DNA from: Clostridiales bacterium UBA1738
Lineage (GTDB): Bacteria; Bacillota; Clostridia; UBA1381
Assembly (NCBI GenBank): GCA_002315735.1
Contig: DCIA01000001.1
Span: 12,544-76,543 of the forward strand
Direction of reading: 5' to 3'
DNA: 64,000 nucleotides
Shown: positions 25,648-34,991 of the stretch, one piece after another
Layout of the letters: each line of letters begins with the position of its first letter
Numbering within the stretch: the first letter of the stretch is position 1
Notes under the pieces: generated by a model
Database searches by the model: none
Seen by the model: only the letters and a program-made list of their open reading frames with translations
What the model was told of the DNA's origin: nothing
Program-made: the position numbers and the translations under genes

Positions 25648-25911
25648 GCAAGTCACGATATGTAGTTCGGGGAAGTCGTATTCCATTTTTTTTAGTATCT
25701 CGGTAGTTTCCTGTCTTTTTGAGTTATTTATGACAACAATTTCAGAATCGGGATTTTCCTTCATCAAAATACGGATTTTTGGCTCGATGTTTTTATCATC
25801 CTTTACAAATATCGTTCTGAAAGAGTATTTTTTTGCTTTCAAGGCAGAAATTAAAATTGCAGCATAAATAAAACACAGAATTCCTATAAATATCCATTTA
25901 GGAAGAGGCAT
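25639..25911 (-). CDS. small membrane protein with a glycosyltransferase-like segment
   Basis: A 90-residue protein of unknown function. One N-terminal membrane helix (KWIFIGILCFIYAAILISAL) is followed by a soluble tail with SEIVVINNSKRQETTEILKK and ELHIV. That tail resembles the first strand-helix unit of GT2-type glycosyltransferases (EIIVVDNxSxDxT), but the rest of such an enzyme is missing. ATG 25911 follows GGAG; a GTG at 25929 is less likely. It could be a remnant or a small stand-alone family. Confidence 0.6.
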   Translation of the reverse strand: MPLPKWIFIGILCFIYAAILISALKAKKYSFRTIFVKDDKNIEPKIRILMKENPDSEIVVINNSKRQETTEILKKMEYDFPELHIVTCKK

Positions 25912-25964
25912 AAAAATCACTCCAATCACTATATACTATGTTGAATAAAGCAAGGTGTTACATA

Positions 25965-25993
25965 TTGACAAAAGTCGGCAAGTAGTGTAAAAT
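25965..25993 (+). promoter_or_regulatory. promoter of the aconitase gene
   Basis: TTGACA (25965-25970), 17-base spacer, TAAAAT (25988-25993). Confidence 0.78.
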
Positions 25994-26017
25994 AGAGCAT
26001 TATGGAGGGAATAGAAA

Positions 26018-27949
26018 ATGGGACTTACTTTAACTGAGAAAATTATTTCTGCCCACCTTGTTGAAGGTGAAATGATAAAGGGCAGTGAAATAGGAATAAA
26101 AATTGACCAAACACTAACACAAGACGCAACAGGAACAATGGCATATCTTGAATTTGAGGCTATGGGTGTGCCAAGAGTAAAAACAGAAAAAAGTGTTGCA
26201 TATATAGACCACAATACATTACAATCAGGCTTTGAAAATGCGGACGACCACAGATTTATCGGAAGCATCTGCAAAAAGCACGGTGTATATTTTTCAAGAC
26301 CGGGTAATGGTATTTGCCACCAAGTCCATTTGGAGAGATTTGGAAAGCCGGGAAAAACATTAATAGGTTCTGACAGCCACACCCCAACCGGTGGCGGTAT
26401 CGGTATGATTGCGATTGGCGCAGGTGGTATGGACGTTGCTGTTGCCATGGGTGGTGGAACATATTACATAACTTGTCCTAGGGTTGTAAAAATTAACCTG
26501 ACGGGAAAACTTCGTCCGTGGGTATCTGCAAAGGATGTAATTTTGGAAGTTTTAAAAAGACTTTCTGTTAAAGGCGGAGTCGGAAAGGTTATGGAATACA
26601 CAGGAGATGGCGTTAAGACACTTTCCGTTCCGGAACGTGCTACAATTACAAATATGGGAGCAGAACTTGGTGCTACAACTTCTATTTTCCCATCTGATGA
26701 AATAACAAGACAATTCTTAAAGGCACAAAAAAGAGAAGAAGATTTTGTGGAATTAAAAGCAGATAGTGATGCAGTTTATGATGAAGTTGTTGAGATTGAT
26801 TTAGGTAGTTTAGAGCCACTTGCAGCTTGCCCTCACTCTCCTGATAATGTTAAGAGCATTAACGAAATCGGCAATATGAAAATCGACCAGGTTTGTATTG
26901 GCTCATGCACAAATTCTTCGCTTTTGGATATGTTAAAAGTTGCACATATTCTAAAAGGAAAGACTATTCACCCCGGAGTATCACTTGCTATTGCACCGGG
27001 CTCAAAGCAAGTTCTTAATATGCTTGCTCAAAACGGAGCACTTGCAATTATGATTGATGCGGGAGCGAGAATTTTGGAAAGTGCTTGTGGGCCATGTATT
27101 GGTATGGGACAATCTCCAAATTCTGCCGGAATTTCACTCAGAACATTCAATAGAAACTTTGAAGGACGCTCAGGCACAAAGGACGGACAAATATACTTAG
27201 TATCTCCTGAAACTGCCGCAATTTCTGCAATAAACGGATATCTTACAAATCCGCAAACTATCGGCGATATGCCTGAATTCGCAATTCCTTCTGAATTTGT
27301 AATAAATGATAATATGGTAGTAACACCGGCAAATGAAGCCGATATGGAAAATATTGAAGTTTTAAGAGGGCCTAACATTAAACCGTTCCCTGTATCAAAG
27401 CCTATGGAGGATAGCATAGAAGCGGGAGTCAGCTTAAAGGTAGGCGACAACATTACAACAGACCATATTATGCCGGCAGGTGCAAAAATATTGCCACTTC
27501 GCTCGAATATTCCGAAGATTTCAGAACACTGTTTTGCAGTTTGCGATGAAAATTTCCATAAAAGAGCTTTGGAAATGGGCAAATCAATAATTGTTGGCGG
27601 CTCAAACTACGGACAAGGTTCATCTCGTGAGCACGCAGCCTTAGCACCACTTTATTTGGGAGTTAAAATGGTTCTTACAAAATCTTTTGCAAGAATTCAT
27701 ATGGCAAACTTAATAAATGCGGGAATTATTCCGGCAACATTCAAAAATGAAGCAGACTACGATAAAATTGATCAAACAGACGTTTTGGAAATCAAGGATT
27801 TGCTAAATCAAATTAAAAATAGCGACACACTAAAAATCACGAACAAAACAAAAGATTTTGATTTTGAAGCAGAAATTCAATTATCAATTCGTCAAAGAGA
27901 TATGCTATTAGCCGGCGGACTTTTAAATTATACAAAAAATAATGCATAA
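26018..27949 (+). CDS. aconitate hydratase
   Basis: A 643-residue aconitase that isomerises citrate and isocitrate with a [4Fe-4S] cluster. Cluster cysteines are Cys297 (GSCTNSS), Cys357 and Cys360 (ACGPCIG). The C-terminal swivel domain has GSNYGQGSSREHAALAP. The length and the N-terminus (EKIISAHL, DQTLTQDATG) fit the shorter bacterial aconitase group related to the mitochondrial type. Neither citrate synthase nor isocitrate dehydrogenase is nearby. It is monocistronic and may support glutamate synthesis. Confidence 0.92.
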   Translation: MGLTLTEKIISAHLVEGEMIKGSEIGIKIDQTLTQDATGTMAYLEFEAMGVPRVKTEKSVAYIDHNTLQSGFENADDHRFIGSICKKHGVYFSRPGNGICHQVHLERFGKPGKTLIGSDSHTPTGGGIGMIAIGAGGMDVAVAMGGGTYYITCPRVVKINLTGKLRPWVSAKDVILEVLKRLSVKGGVGKVMEYTGDGVKTLSVPERATITNMGAELGATTSIFPSDEITRQFLKAQKREEDFVELKADSDAVYDEVVEIDLGSLEPLAACPHSPDNVKSINEIGNMKIDQVCIGSCTNSSLLDMLKVAHILKGKTIHPGVSLAIAPGSKQVLNMLAQNGALAIMIDAGARILESACGPCIGMGQSPNSAGISLRTFNRNFEGRSGTKDGQIYLVSPETAAISAINGYLTNPQTIGDMPEFAIPSEFVINDNMVVTPANEADMENIEVLRGPNIKPFPVSKPMEDSIEAGVSLKVGDNITTDHIMPAGAKILPLRSNIPKISEHCFAVCDENFHKRALEMGKSIIVGGSNYGQGSSREHAALAPLYLGVKMVLTKSFARIHMANLINAGIIPATFKNEADYDKIDQTDVLEIKDLLNQIKNSDTLKITNKTKDFDFEAEIQLSIRQRDMLLAGGLLNYTKNNA

Positions 27950-27977
27950 AAAAGAGATGCTAAAAGCATCTCTTTTT
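27948..27977 (+). terminator. bidirectional terminator between aconitase and galE
   Basis: AAAAAGAGATGCT and AGCATCTCTTTTT around a 3-base loop, with A/T runs both ways. Confidence 0.85.
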
Positions 27978-28989
27978 ACTTCTCAAAACCGTTTGGATTA
28001 TTCGATTGCCATCTCCAAAGGTCTTCACACATCTCTTCAATGCCACGAGTTGCAACCCAAGAAAGTTCGTCTTTTGCTTTTTGTGGATTTGCATAACATT
28101 CTGCAATATCACCCGGGCGGCGTGGCTCTAACTTATATGGAAGTTCCTTTTTACAAGCGTTTTCAAATGCCTTTATAATGTCGAGAACAGAATATCCGTG
28201 ACCTGTTCCAAGGTTGTATGTATGAACGCCTGCAATGTTTGCCTTATGTTCGATTGCTTTTAAGTGACCGATTGCAAGGTCAACTACATGAATATAATCT
28301 CTAACGCCTGTTCCGTCAGGAGTGTTATAGTCATTACCGAAAACGTGAATATATTCAAGTTTTCCGACTGCAACTTGTGCAACATATGGAAGAAGATTGT
28401 TTGGAATTCCTTTTGGGTCTTCGCCAATTTTTCCACTTTTATGTGCTCCGATTGGGTTAAAATAGCGAAGAAGAGTGATTGACCATTTGTTATTTGCGGC
28501 ATAAACGTCCTTTAAGATGTTTTCAATCATAAGTTTTGTTGAGCCGTATGGATTTGTTGTCGATGTTGGAAAATCTTCTGTGATTGGAACGGTTTTTGGT
28601 GAGCCGTAAACCGTTGCAGAAGATGAGAAAACTATGTTGAAAACGCCATGTTTTTCCATAATGTCAACTAAGTTTAATGTCCCGGTTATGTTATTGTGAT
28701 AATATCTTATAGGCATTCTTGTTGATTCGCCAACAGCTTTTAAACCTGCAAAGTGAATTACCGCATCAAATTTATTTTCTTCAAAAACTTTATTTGTTGC
28801 TTCGTAATCTAATAGGTCAACTTTATAAAAAGGAAAATCCTTGCCTGTAAGTTCTTTGACCTTTTCAAGCGATTTTTCGCAAGAATTATCAAGATTATCT
28901 AAAACTGCGATTTCATATCCGCTGTTTAAGAGTTCAACGCAAGTGTGAGAGCCGATATAGCCTGCACCACCTGTTACTAATATTTTCAT
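27976..28989 (-). CDS. galE: UDP-glucose 4-epimerase
   Basis: This extended short-chain dehydrogenase of 337 residues interconverts UDP-glucose and UDP-galactose. The NAD site TGGAGYIGSH is at 6-15. Catalytic Ser lies in FSSSATVYG (121-129), and the Tyr148/Lys152 pair in YGSTK. The C-terminal substrate part includes LEPRRPGDIAECYANP. GGAGG precedes the ATG. It is monocistronic, with its own promoter. Confidence 0.95.
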   Translation of the reverse strand: MKILVTGGAGYIGSHTCVELLNSGYEIAVLDNLDNSCEKSLEKVKELTGKDFPFYKVDLLDYEATNKVFEENKFDAVIHFAGLKAVGESTRMPIRYYHNNITGTLNLVDIMEKHGVFNIVFSSSATVYGSPKTVPITEDFPTSTTNPYGSTKLMIENILKDVYAANNKWSITLLRYFNPIGAHKSGKIGEDPKGIPNNLLPYVAQVAVGKLEYIHVFGNDYNTPDGTGVRDYIHVVDLAIGHLKAIEHKANIAGVHTYNLGTGHGYSVLDIIKAFENACKKELPYKLEPRRPGDIAECYANPQKAKDELSWVATRGIEEMCEDLWRWQSNNPNGFEK

Positions 28990-29021
28990 TAAAACTTTAC
29001 CTCCGAATGTTTAATATTAAT

Positions 29022-29050
29022 ATTATATAACAATTCCACTATATAATCAA
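29022..29050 (-). promoter_or_regulatory. promoter of galE
   Basis: Minus strand TTGATT (29045-29050), 17-base spacer, TATAAT (29022-29027). Confidence 0.7.
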
Positions 29051-29090
29051 TGTTTTTTTAGTATAAATTAAAGAAAATATTGTAACACAC

Positions 29091-29119
29091 TTGTAAATAA
29101 AAAAGAGATGATGTATAAT
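29091..29119 (+). promoter_or_regulatory. promoter of pta-ackA
   Basis: TTGTAA (29091-29096), 17-base spacer, TATAAT (29114-29119). Confidence 0.65.
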
Positions 29120-29156
29120 AGATAGGAAAATAATTTATACAAAAGGAGAAATTGGT

Positions 29157-30155
29157 ATGAGTCAATTTTTAGAAAGAATAAAAGAAAGAGCAAAAGCTGA
29201 CAAAAAGACAGTTGTACTTCCTGAATCAATGGATAGAAGAACTTTTGAAGCAGCTGAAAAAATCTTAAAGGAAGATATCGCAAACCTTATCATTATCGGT
29301 ACTCCTGAAGAAATTGAAGAAAATTCAAAAGGTCTTGATATTTCAAAAGCAACGATAATAAATCCATTCACATATGAAAAAACAGAAGAATACTTAAACC
29401 TTTTTGTTGAACTAAGAAAAGCAAAAGGTCTTACTTATGAAGATGCTAAAAAGCAAGCATTAGGCGACTATATGTACTATGCGTGCCTTATGGTTAAAGC
29501 AGGAGATGCTGACGGTGTTGTTTCAGGTGCTTGCCACTCAACAGCAAACACACTTCGTCCAAGTCTTCAAATTATTAAGACAAAACCGGGTGTTGCACTT
29601 GTATCGGCATTTTTCTTAATGGTTGTTCCTGATTGCGAATTTGGTTCAAACGGAACATTTATCTTTGCCGATAGTGGTCTAGAACAAAACCCAACTCCTG
29701 AAAAACTTGCTGCAATCGCAGGCTGTTCTGCTGAATCGTTTGAACTATTAGCAGAAAAAGAAGCATATGTTGCAATGCTTTCTCACTCAACAAAGGGTAG
29801 CGCAAAGCACGCTGATGTTGATAAAGTAGTAGAAGCTACAAAAATTGCAAAGGAACAATATCCTAATGTTAAATTAGACGGTGAACTTCAATTAGACGCG
29901 GCAATTGTACCAAGCGTTGCAGCATCAAAGGCTGCTGATTCACGAGTTGCAGGTAAAGCAAATGTTTTAGTATTCCCTGACCTTGATGCAGGAAATATCG
30001 GTTACAAACTTGTTCAACGTCTTGCAAAAGCCGAAGCATATGGACCGGTTACACAAGGTATCGCAAAACCAATCAACGACCTATCAAGAGGTTGTTCGGC
30101 TGATGATATCGTAGGTGTTGTTGCTATCACTTGCGTACAAGCACAGGCAGAGTAA
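29157..30155 (+). CDS. pta: phosphate acetyltransferase
   Basis: Pta converts acetyl-CoA and phosphate to acetyl phosphate. The protein has 332 residues, the short form without the extra regulatory domains of enterobacterial Pta. Motifs include VVLPESMDRRTFEAAE, GDADGVVSGACHSTANTLRP and the C-terminal VLVFPDLDAGNIGYKLVQRL. AAGGAG precedes the ATG. ackA follows 38 bases later, giving the standard acetate and ATP-forming pair. Confidence 0.96.
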   Translation: MSQFLERIKERAKADKKTVVLPESMDRRTFEAAEKILKEDIANLIIIGTPEEIEENSKGLDISKATIINPFTYEKTEEYLNLFVELRKAKGLTYEDAKKQALGDYMYYACLMVKAGDADGVVSGACHSTANTLRPSLQIIKTKPGVALVSAFFLMVVPDCEFGSNGTFIFADSGLEQNPTPEKLAAIAGCSAESFELLAEKEAYVAMLSHSTKGSAKHADVDKVVEATKIAKEQYPNVKLDGELQLDAAIVPSVAASKAADSRVAGKANVLVFPDLDAGNIGYKLVQRLAKAEAYGPVTQGIAKPINDLSRGCSADDIVGVVAITCVQAQAE

Positions 30156-30192
30156 AGTTAAGATAATAAAAGAATAATAAAGGAGAAAAAGA

Positions 30193-31392
30193 ATGAAAAT
30201 ATTAGTTATTAATGCCGGAAGTTCATCACTTAAATATCAATTTATTAATATGGACAACCAAGAAGTAATTGCAAAAGGTCTATGCGAAAGAATTGGTATT
30301 GAAGGTTCAAGATTAAAGCACAAAAACAGTGTAAAAGGTACAGAAACAGTATTTGAAAAACCTATGAAGGATCACTCTGATGCAATCGGAATGGTTATTG
30401 ATGCTCTTGTTTCATCAGAATGTGGAGTAATCGCTTCAATGGACGAAATCGGCGCTGTTGGTCACAGAGTCGTTCACGGCGGAGAAAATTTTGCAGATTC
30501 ATGCTTAATTGATGAAAAGGTTATGAATGCAATAAGAGATTGTATTCCTCTTGCACCTCTTCACAATCCTGCAAACATTATCGGTATCGAGGCTTGCAAA
30601 AACTTGATGCCAAACGTACCTCAAGTTGCAGTATTTGATACAGCATTTCATCAAACAATGCCAAAGAAGGCATATATGTATGCCCTTCCATATGAATTAT
30701 ACGAAAACAACAAAATTAGAAAATACGGTTTCCACGGAACAAGCCACAAGTTTGTTTCAAAGGAAGCAGAAAAACTTATGGGTAAGCCTTTAAAAGAATT
30801 AAAAATCGTTACTTGCCACTTAGGTAACGGCTCATCTGTAACAGCTGTTAAAAATGGCAAATGTGTTGATACATCAATGGGCTTTACTCCACTTGATGGT
30901 GTTGTTATGGGTACAAGAAGCGGTTCGATTGACCCTGCTGTTGTAACATACCTAATCAATAACTGTGGCAAAACTGCAAAAGAAGTTGACACAATGCTAA
31001 ACAAGGAATCAGGCGTATTTGGAGTTTCAGGAATTTCAAGTGATTTTAGAGATTTATCTGCTGCAGCGGCTGATGGAAATGAAAGAGCAAACCTTGCAGT
31101 TGAAATGTTTCATTACAGCGTTAAGAAGTTAATCGGAACATATGCTGCTGCTATGGGAGGTATTGATGCAGTTGTATTCACAGGCGGTATCGGTGAAAAT
31201 GATGCCAAATACAGACTTGCTATAACCGATGGTCTTGAATTTATGGGTATCAAAGTTGATGCAGAAAAGAATAACATAAGAGGCGTTGTTAAGGACGTTT
31301 CAACAGATGATGCAAAGGTTAGAACTTTAGTTATTCCAACAAATGAAGAACTTATGATTGCTCTTGATACACAAAGACTTGTTGAAAGATAA
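30193..31392 (+). CDS. ackA: acetate kinase
   Basis: A 399-residue ASKHA-fold kinase that makes ATP from acetyl phosphate. Signature NAGSSSLKYQF starts at residue 6. VGHRVVHGGENF, FDTAFHQTMP, YGFHGTSHKFVS and HLGNGSSVTAV follow in the usual order, with FTGGIGEN near the C-terminus. It has its own AAAGGAG site and is ended by a strong terminator. Confidence 0.97.
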   Translation: MKILVINAGSSSLKYQFINMDNQEVIAKGLCERIGIEGSRLKHKNSVKGTETVFEKPMKDHSDAIGMVIDALVSSECGVIASMDEIGAVGHRVVHGGENFADSCLIDEKVMNAIRDCIPLAPLHNPANIIGIEACKNLMPNVPQVAVFDTAFHQTMPKKAYMYALPYELYENNKIRKYGFHGTSHKFVSKEAEKLMGKPLKELKIVTCHLGNGSSVTAVKNGKCVDTSMGFTPLDGVVMGTRSGSIDPAVVTYLINNCGKTAKEVDTMLNKESGVFGVSGISSDFRDLSAAAADGNERANLAVEMFHYSVKKLIGTYAAAMGGIDAVVFTGGIGENDAKYRLAITDGLEFMGIKVDAEKNNIRGVVKDVSTDDAKVRTLVIPTNEELMIALDTQRLVER

Positions 31393-31404
31393 AATAGAAT
31401 TTTT

Positions 31405-31441
31405 GAATAACTCCAAAAGTGATTTTGGGGTTATTTTTTTT
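31405..31441 (+). terminator. terminator after ackA
   Basis: AATAACTCCAAAA and TTTTGGGGTTATT form a long stem followed by a T run. Confidence 0.85.
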
Positions 31442-31568
31442 GTGCAATTTAATTTTATACAAATACCAAATAAAAACTTTGGTTATTTTGACTATATTTT
31501 TAATGTTTATTTGCGTATTTTTTGGGTAAATAGTAAATAAGAAACTAAAAATAGGAGGAGTAATCAAA

Positions 31569-33641
31569 ATGGACAACTACAAGATGGAAAACATAAGAAA
31601 TATTGCAGTAATGGGACACGGAAAATGCGGCAAAAGTTCGCTAATAGAGGCTATGCTCTATAACAGTGGTGCAATAAATAGACTTGGCAAAAGTTTAGAT
31701 GGAACACTTGTTTCTGATTTCGATCAAGAAGAAATCAAGCGTCAGATGTCTATTTCTACATCAATTTGCCCGATTGAGTGGAAAGAAGATAAGTTAAATA
31801 TGTTGGATACTCCGGGATATTTTGACTTTGTGGGTGAAGTTAAGGAGGGTATGAGAGCGGCAGACTCAGCACTAATTGTTCTAAGTGGCAGAAGCGGAGT
31901 TTCTGTCGGCACTGAGCAGGCTTTTAAATTTGCAAAGCAAAAGGGCTCGCCTATTATGTTCTTCGTCAATAAGATTGATGACGACAGAGCAAATTATCAA
32001 AGAACGCTGGAAGAAATGAAGGAAAAATTCGGTAAGGCAATCACTCCTTTTGTTTATCCAATAAAGGAGGGTGACGAATTCTTCGGATTTGTCGATATAG
32101 TTGATATGACGGCAAGAAGATATGAAGGGCAAAACAGAGTTGATATTCCTGTTCCTGAAGGAATGGCAGAAACTATTGCACCGCTTCGTGATATGATTAT
32201 GGAGGCTATTGCGGAAACTGATGACGCCCTTATGAATAAGTATTTTAACGGTGAAGAGTTCACCTTTGACGAGATAAAAAAAGCGATAAGAAAGGGCGTT
32301 AAGGACGGAAATATTTATCCTGTGTATTGTGGCTCGGGTAGCACAAATATAGGTGTCAGAAGCTTGATGGACGGCATGGCAAAATATCTTCCTGCACCAA
32401 ACGAAATAACAGAAGTGGCATTTGATAGTAAGACAGGAGATACTGCCGAAGTTGTTCAAGATGTTACCGATACAACATCGGCTATTGTCTTTAAAACGGT
32501 TGCTGACCCATATGTCGGAAAGATGTCATTTTTCAGAGTTTATTCGGGTAGTATAAAAGCAGACAGCATTCTCTACAATGCAAATAAGGCAATAAAAGAG
32601 CGTATAGGAAAACTGTATATTGTTTGCGGAAAGAAACAGATTGAAACAAAATCAGTTGATGCGGGGGATATAGGAGTTGTTACAAAACTTGAAAATACAA
32701 AAACAGGAGACACACTTTGTGATGAGAATAAAAAGATTATTTTAAGCGGTATAGAGTTCCCCGGCCCTACTCTTTCGATGGCAGTTTCGGCAGTGAAAAA
32801 AGGCGATGAAGAAAAAATAATAGCAGGCTTTAATAAATTGGAAGAAGAAGATTTAACCTTTAATATAAGCAGTAACACAGAAACAAAAGAAACATTAATA
32901 AATGGTCAAGGTGAACAGCACATTGATGTTTTAGTAAATAAATTAAATGCAAAATATGGTGTGGAAGTAAAACTTGATGCTCCGACAGTTCCGTATAGAG
33001 AAACAATAAGGTCGAAGGTAAAGGTTGAAGGTAAACATAAAAAGCAATCAGGCGGACACGGACAATATGGTCACGTTTTTATAGAATTTGAGCCGGGAAT
33101 TTCGGAAGATATGACTTTTGAAGAAAAAGTATTTGGCGGAAGTGTGCCGAAAAATTATTTCCCTGCCGTTGAAAAAGGTCTTCGTGATGCATGTATGCAC
33201 GGCGTTTTGGCAGGATATCCTGTGGTGAACTTAAAAGCAACATTAGTTGACGGCTCATATCACCCTGTTGATTCTTCCGAAATGGCATTTAAAACAGCAG
33301 CTCAAATTGCCTATAAGGAAGGTTTAAAACAAGCAAAACCTATCATCTTAGAGCCTATCGGATACTTAAAAGCATATGTGCCGGAAAGTATAATGGGCGA
33401 TATTATAGGGGATATTAATAAGCGTAGAGGTCACATTATGGGAATGGGCGAAAGCGAAAAGGACGGATTAAATCTCGTTGAGGCGGAAGTTCCTGTTTCG
33501 GAAATGTATAAGTATTCCACAGACCTTCGTTCAATGAGTCAAGGTAGGGGAGTGTTTGAATTTGAATTTATTCGCTATGATGTTGCACCGCAAGGAATTC
33601 AAGATAAGGTCATTAAGGATGTTGAGGCTAAAAATCAGTAG
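31569..33641 (+). CDS. elongation factor G-like GTPase
   Basis: A 690-residue EF-G paralogue with the normal five-domain length. Its GTPase motifs differ from housekeeping EF-G. G1 is GHGKCGKSS rather than AHIDAGKTT, G3 is DTPGYFDF rather than DTPGHVDF, and the switch I region reads KRQMSISTS. G4 is NKID. Domain IV (GGHGQYGHVFIEFEP) and domain V (YLKAYVPESIMGDIIGDINKRRG) are intact. It stands alone, away from rpsL-rpsG-tuf, which also argues for a specialised EF-G-like role such as recycling or stress translation. It is not a TetM-type protein by these motifs. Confidence 0.85.
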   Translation: MDNYKMENIRNIAVMGHGKCGKSSLIEAMLYNSGAINRLGKSLDGTLVSDFDQEEIKRQMSISTSICPIEWKEDKLNMLDTPGYFDFVGEVKEGMRAADSALIVLSGRSGVSVGTEQAFKFAKQKGSPIMFFVNKIDDDRANYQRTLEEMKEKFGKAITPFVYPIKEGDEFFGFVDIVDMTARRYEGQNRVDIPVPEGMAETIAPLRDMIMEAIAETDDALMNKYFNGEEFTFDEIKKAIRKGVKDGNIYPVYCGSGSTNIGVRSLMDGMAKYLPAPNEITEVAFDSKTGDTAEVVQDVTDTTSAIVFKTVADPYVGKMSFFRVYSGSIKADSILYNANKAIKERIGKLYIVCGKKQIETKSVDAGDIGVVTKLENTKTGDTLCDENKKIILSGIEFPGPTLSMAVSAVKKGDEEKIIAGFNKLEEEDLTFNISSNTETKETLINGQGEQHIDVLVNKLNAKYGVEVKLDAPTVPYRETIRSKVKVEGKHKKQSGGHGQYGHVFIEFEPGISEDMTFEEKVFGGSVPKNYFPAVEKGLRDACMHGVLAGYPVVNLKATLVDGSYHPVDSSEMAFKTAAQIAYKEGLKQAKPIILEPIGYLKAYVPESIMGDIIGDINKRRGHIMGMGESEKDGLNLVEAEVPVSEMYKYSTDLRSMSQGRGVFEFEFIRYDVAPQGIQDKVIKDVEAKNQ

Positions 33642-33775
33642 ATAAATGCCCAATTTATACAATATGACTAAAATATTTTTTAAATTTTGTCTATTTAGAA
33701 TCTTCAAATTATTACAATTATATGTTAAAATTGTAACTGTAATATAATAGTAATGTCGAAAGAGAGGAAACAGAA

Positions 33776-34888
33776 ATGGCAGATTTACAATTAAAACATA
33801 TTTATAAAACATATGCTGGCGGAGTTACAGCAGTTAGTGACTTTTGCCTTGATATCGAAGATAAGGAATTTATCGTATTGGTAGGTCCTTCAGGTTGTGG
33901 TAAATCAACAACTCTTCGTATGATTGCAGGTCTTGAAGAAATTACTGATGGTGAACTTTACATCGGTGGAAAGTTAGTTAATGATGTTGCTCCTAAGGAT
34001 AGAGATATTGCAATGGTTTTCCAAAACTACGCTCTATATCCTCATATGACTGTGTTTGATAATATGGCATTTGCTTTGAAGCTTAGAAAAACTCCAAAGG
34101 CAGAAATCAATGAAAGAGTTCATGAAGCTGCAAAGATTCTTGATATTGAACACTTACTTGACAGAAAACCAAAGGCTTTGTCAGGTGGTCAAAGACAACG
34201 TGTGGCATTAGGTCGTGCTATCGTTCGTCATCCAAAGGTATTCCTTATGGACGAACCTCTATCAAACCTTGATGCTAAACTAAGGGTTGCAATGAGAACA
34301 GAAATCAATAAGCTTCACAAGAGCCTGGAAACAACTTTCATCTATGTAACTCACGACCAAACAGAAGCTATGACAATGGGTACAAGAATCATCGTTATGA
34401 AAGATGGTTTTGTACAACAAGTTGATACACCTACAAATCTTTACAACAAGCCATGTAATATGTTTACAGCAGGATTCATCGGAAGCCCTCAAATGAACTT
34501 CGTTGATGCTAATCTTGTTAAGCAAGGTAACGAAGTTTACCTTGAATTCAACGGCGAAAAGGTTAAATTACCGGAAGGCAAGGCTTCAAACCCTGCACTA
34601 GAACCATACTTTGGTAAAACTGTTGTATTAGGTATCAGACCGGAAGATTTACACGATGAAGAAACATTCATTGCTAATTCTGAAAATGCTGTTGTTTCAG
34701 CTTATGTTGATGTAACAGAAATGATGGGTGCTGAATACTACTTGTATCTTAAAATTGCCGATAAGCCTTTCACAGCAAGAGTTAATCAAAGAACAACTGC
34801 TAAGATGGGTGACACTATCGAAATCGCGTTCGATACAAATAAGATTCACTTATTTGATAAAGAAACAGAAATGACAATTATCAACTGA
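33776..34888 (+). CDS. ABC transporter ATP-binding protein, MsmK/UgpC type
   Basis: A 370-residue ATPase of the MalK/UgpC/MsmK carbohydrate-uptake group. Walker A is GPSGCGKSTT (about 38-47), the signature is LSGGQRQRVALGRA, Walker B is VFLMDEPLSNLD, and the H-loop is VTHDQTEA. A C-terminal TOBE region (about 240-370, GIRPEDLHDEE) follows. No permease or binding protein is adjacent. In Gram-positive bacteria such orphan ATPases energise several sugar importers. A TATAAT lies at 33743-33748 without a clear -35. Confidence 0.9.
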   Translation: MADLQLKHIYKTYAGGVTAVSDFCLDIEDKEFIVLVGPSGCGKSTTLRMIAGLEEITDGELYIGGKLVNDVAPKDRDIAMVFQNYALYPHMTVFDNMAFALKLRKTPKAEINERVHEAAKILDIEHLLDRKPKALSGGQRQRVALGRAIVRHPKVFLMDEPLSNLDAKLRVAMRTEINKLHKSLETTFIYVTHDQTEAMTMGTRIIVMKDGFVQQVDTPTNLYNKPCNMFTAGFIGSPQMNFVDANLVKQGNEVYLEFNGEKVKLPEGKASNPALEPYFGKTVVLGIRPEDLHDEETFIANSENAVVSAYVDVTEMMGAEYYLYLKIADKPFTARVNQRTTAKMGDTIEIAFDTNKIHLFDKETEMTIIN

Positions 34889-34896
34889 TAATTTAG

Positions 34897-34929
34897 AAAA
34901 AGAGAACCTAAGGTTCTCTTTTTTTTGCT
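34897..34929 (+). terminator. terminator after the MsmK-type gene
   Basis: AAGAGAACCT and AGGTTCTCTT with a one-base loop, flanked by A and T runs. Confidence 0.85.
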
Positions 34930-34937
34930 TATTTTTA

Positions 34938-34966
34938 TTTACAATAACTATTAGAAATGATATAAT
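34938..34966 (+). promoter_or_regulatory. promoter of radC
   Basis: TTTACA (34938-34943), 17-base spacer, TATAAT (34961-34966). Confidence 0.65.
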
Positions 34967-34991
34967 TAGTAAAAAGTTTTGGAGGTGCGAT

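Noticed and set aside
24631..25930. Integrated element or phage remnant around the XRE gene
   Set aside because: No integrase, terminal repeats, tRNA target or other phage genes are seen; two or three small genes alone do not support it.
33641..33775. Inverted repeat ACAATT/AATTGT upstream of the MsmK-type gene as an operator
   Set aside because: Six-base arms in very AT-rich DNA are expected by chance, and no partner promoter element is well placed.
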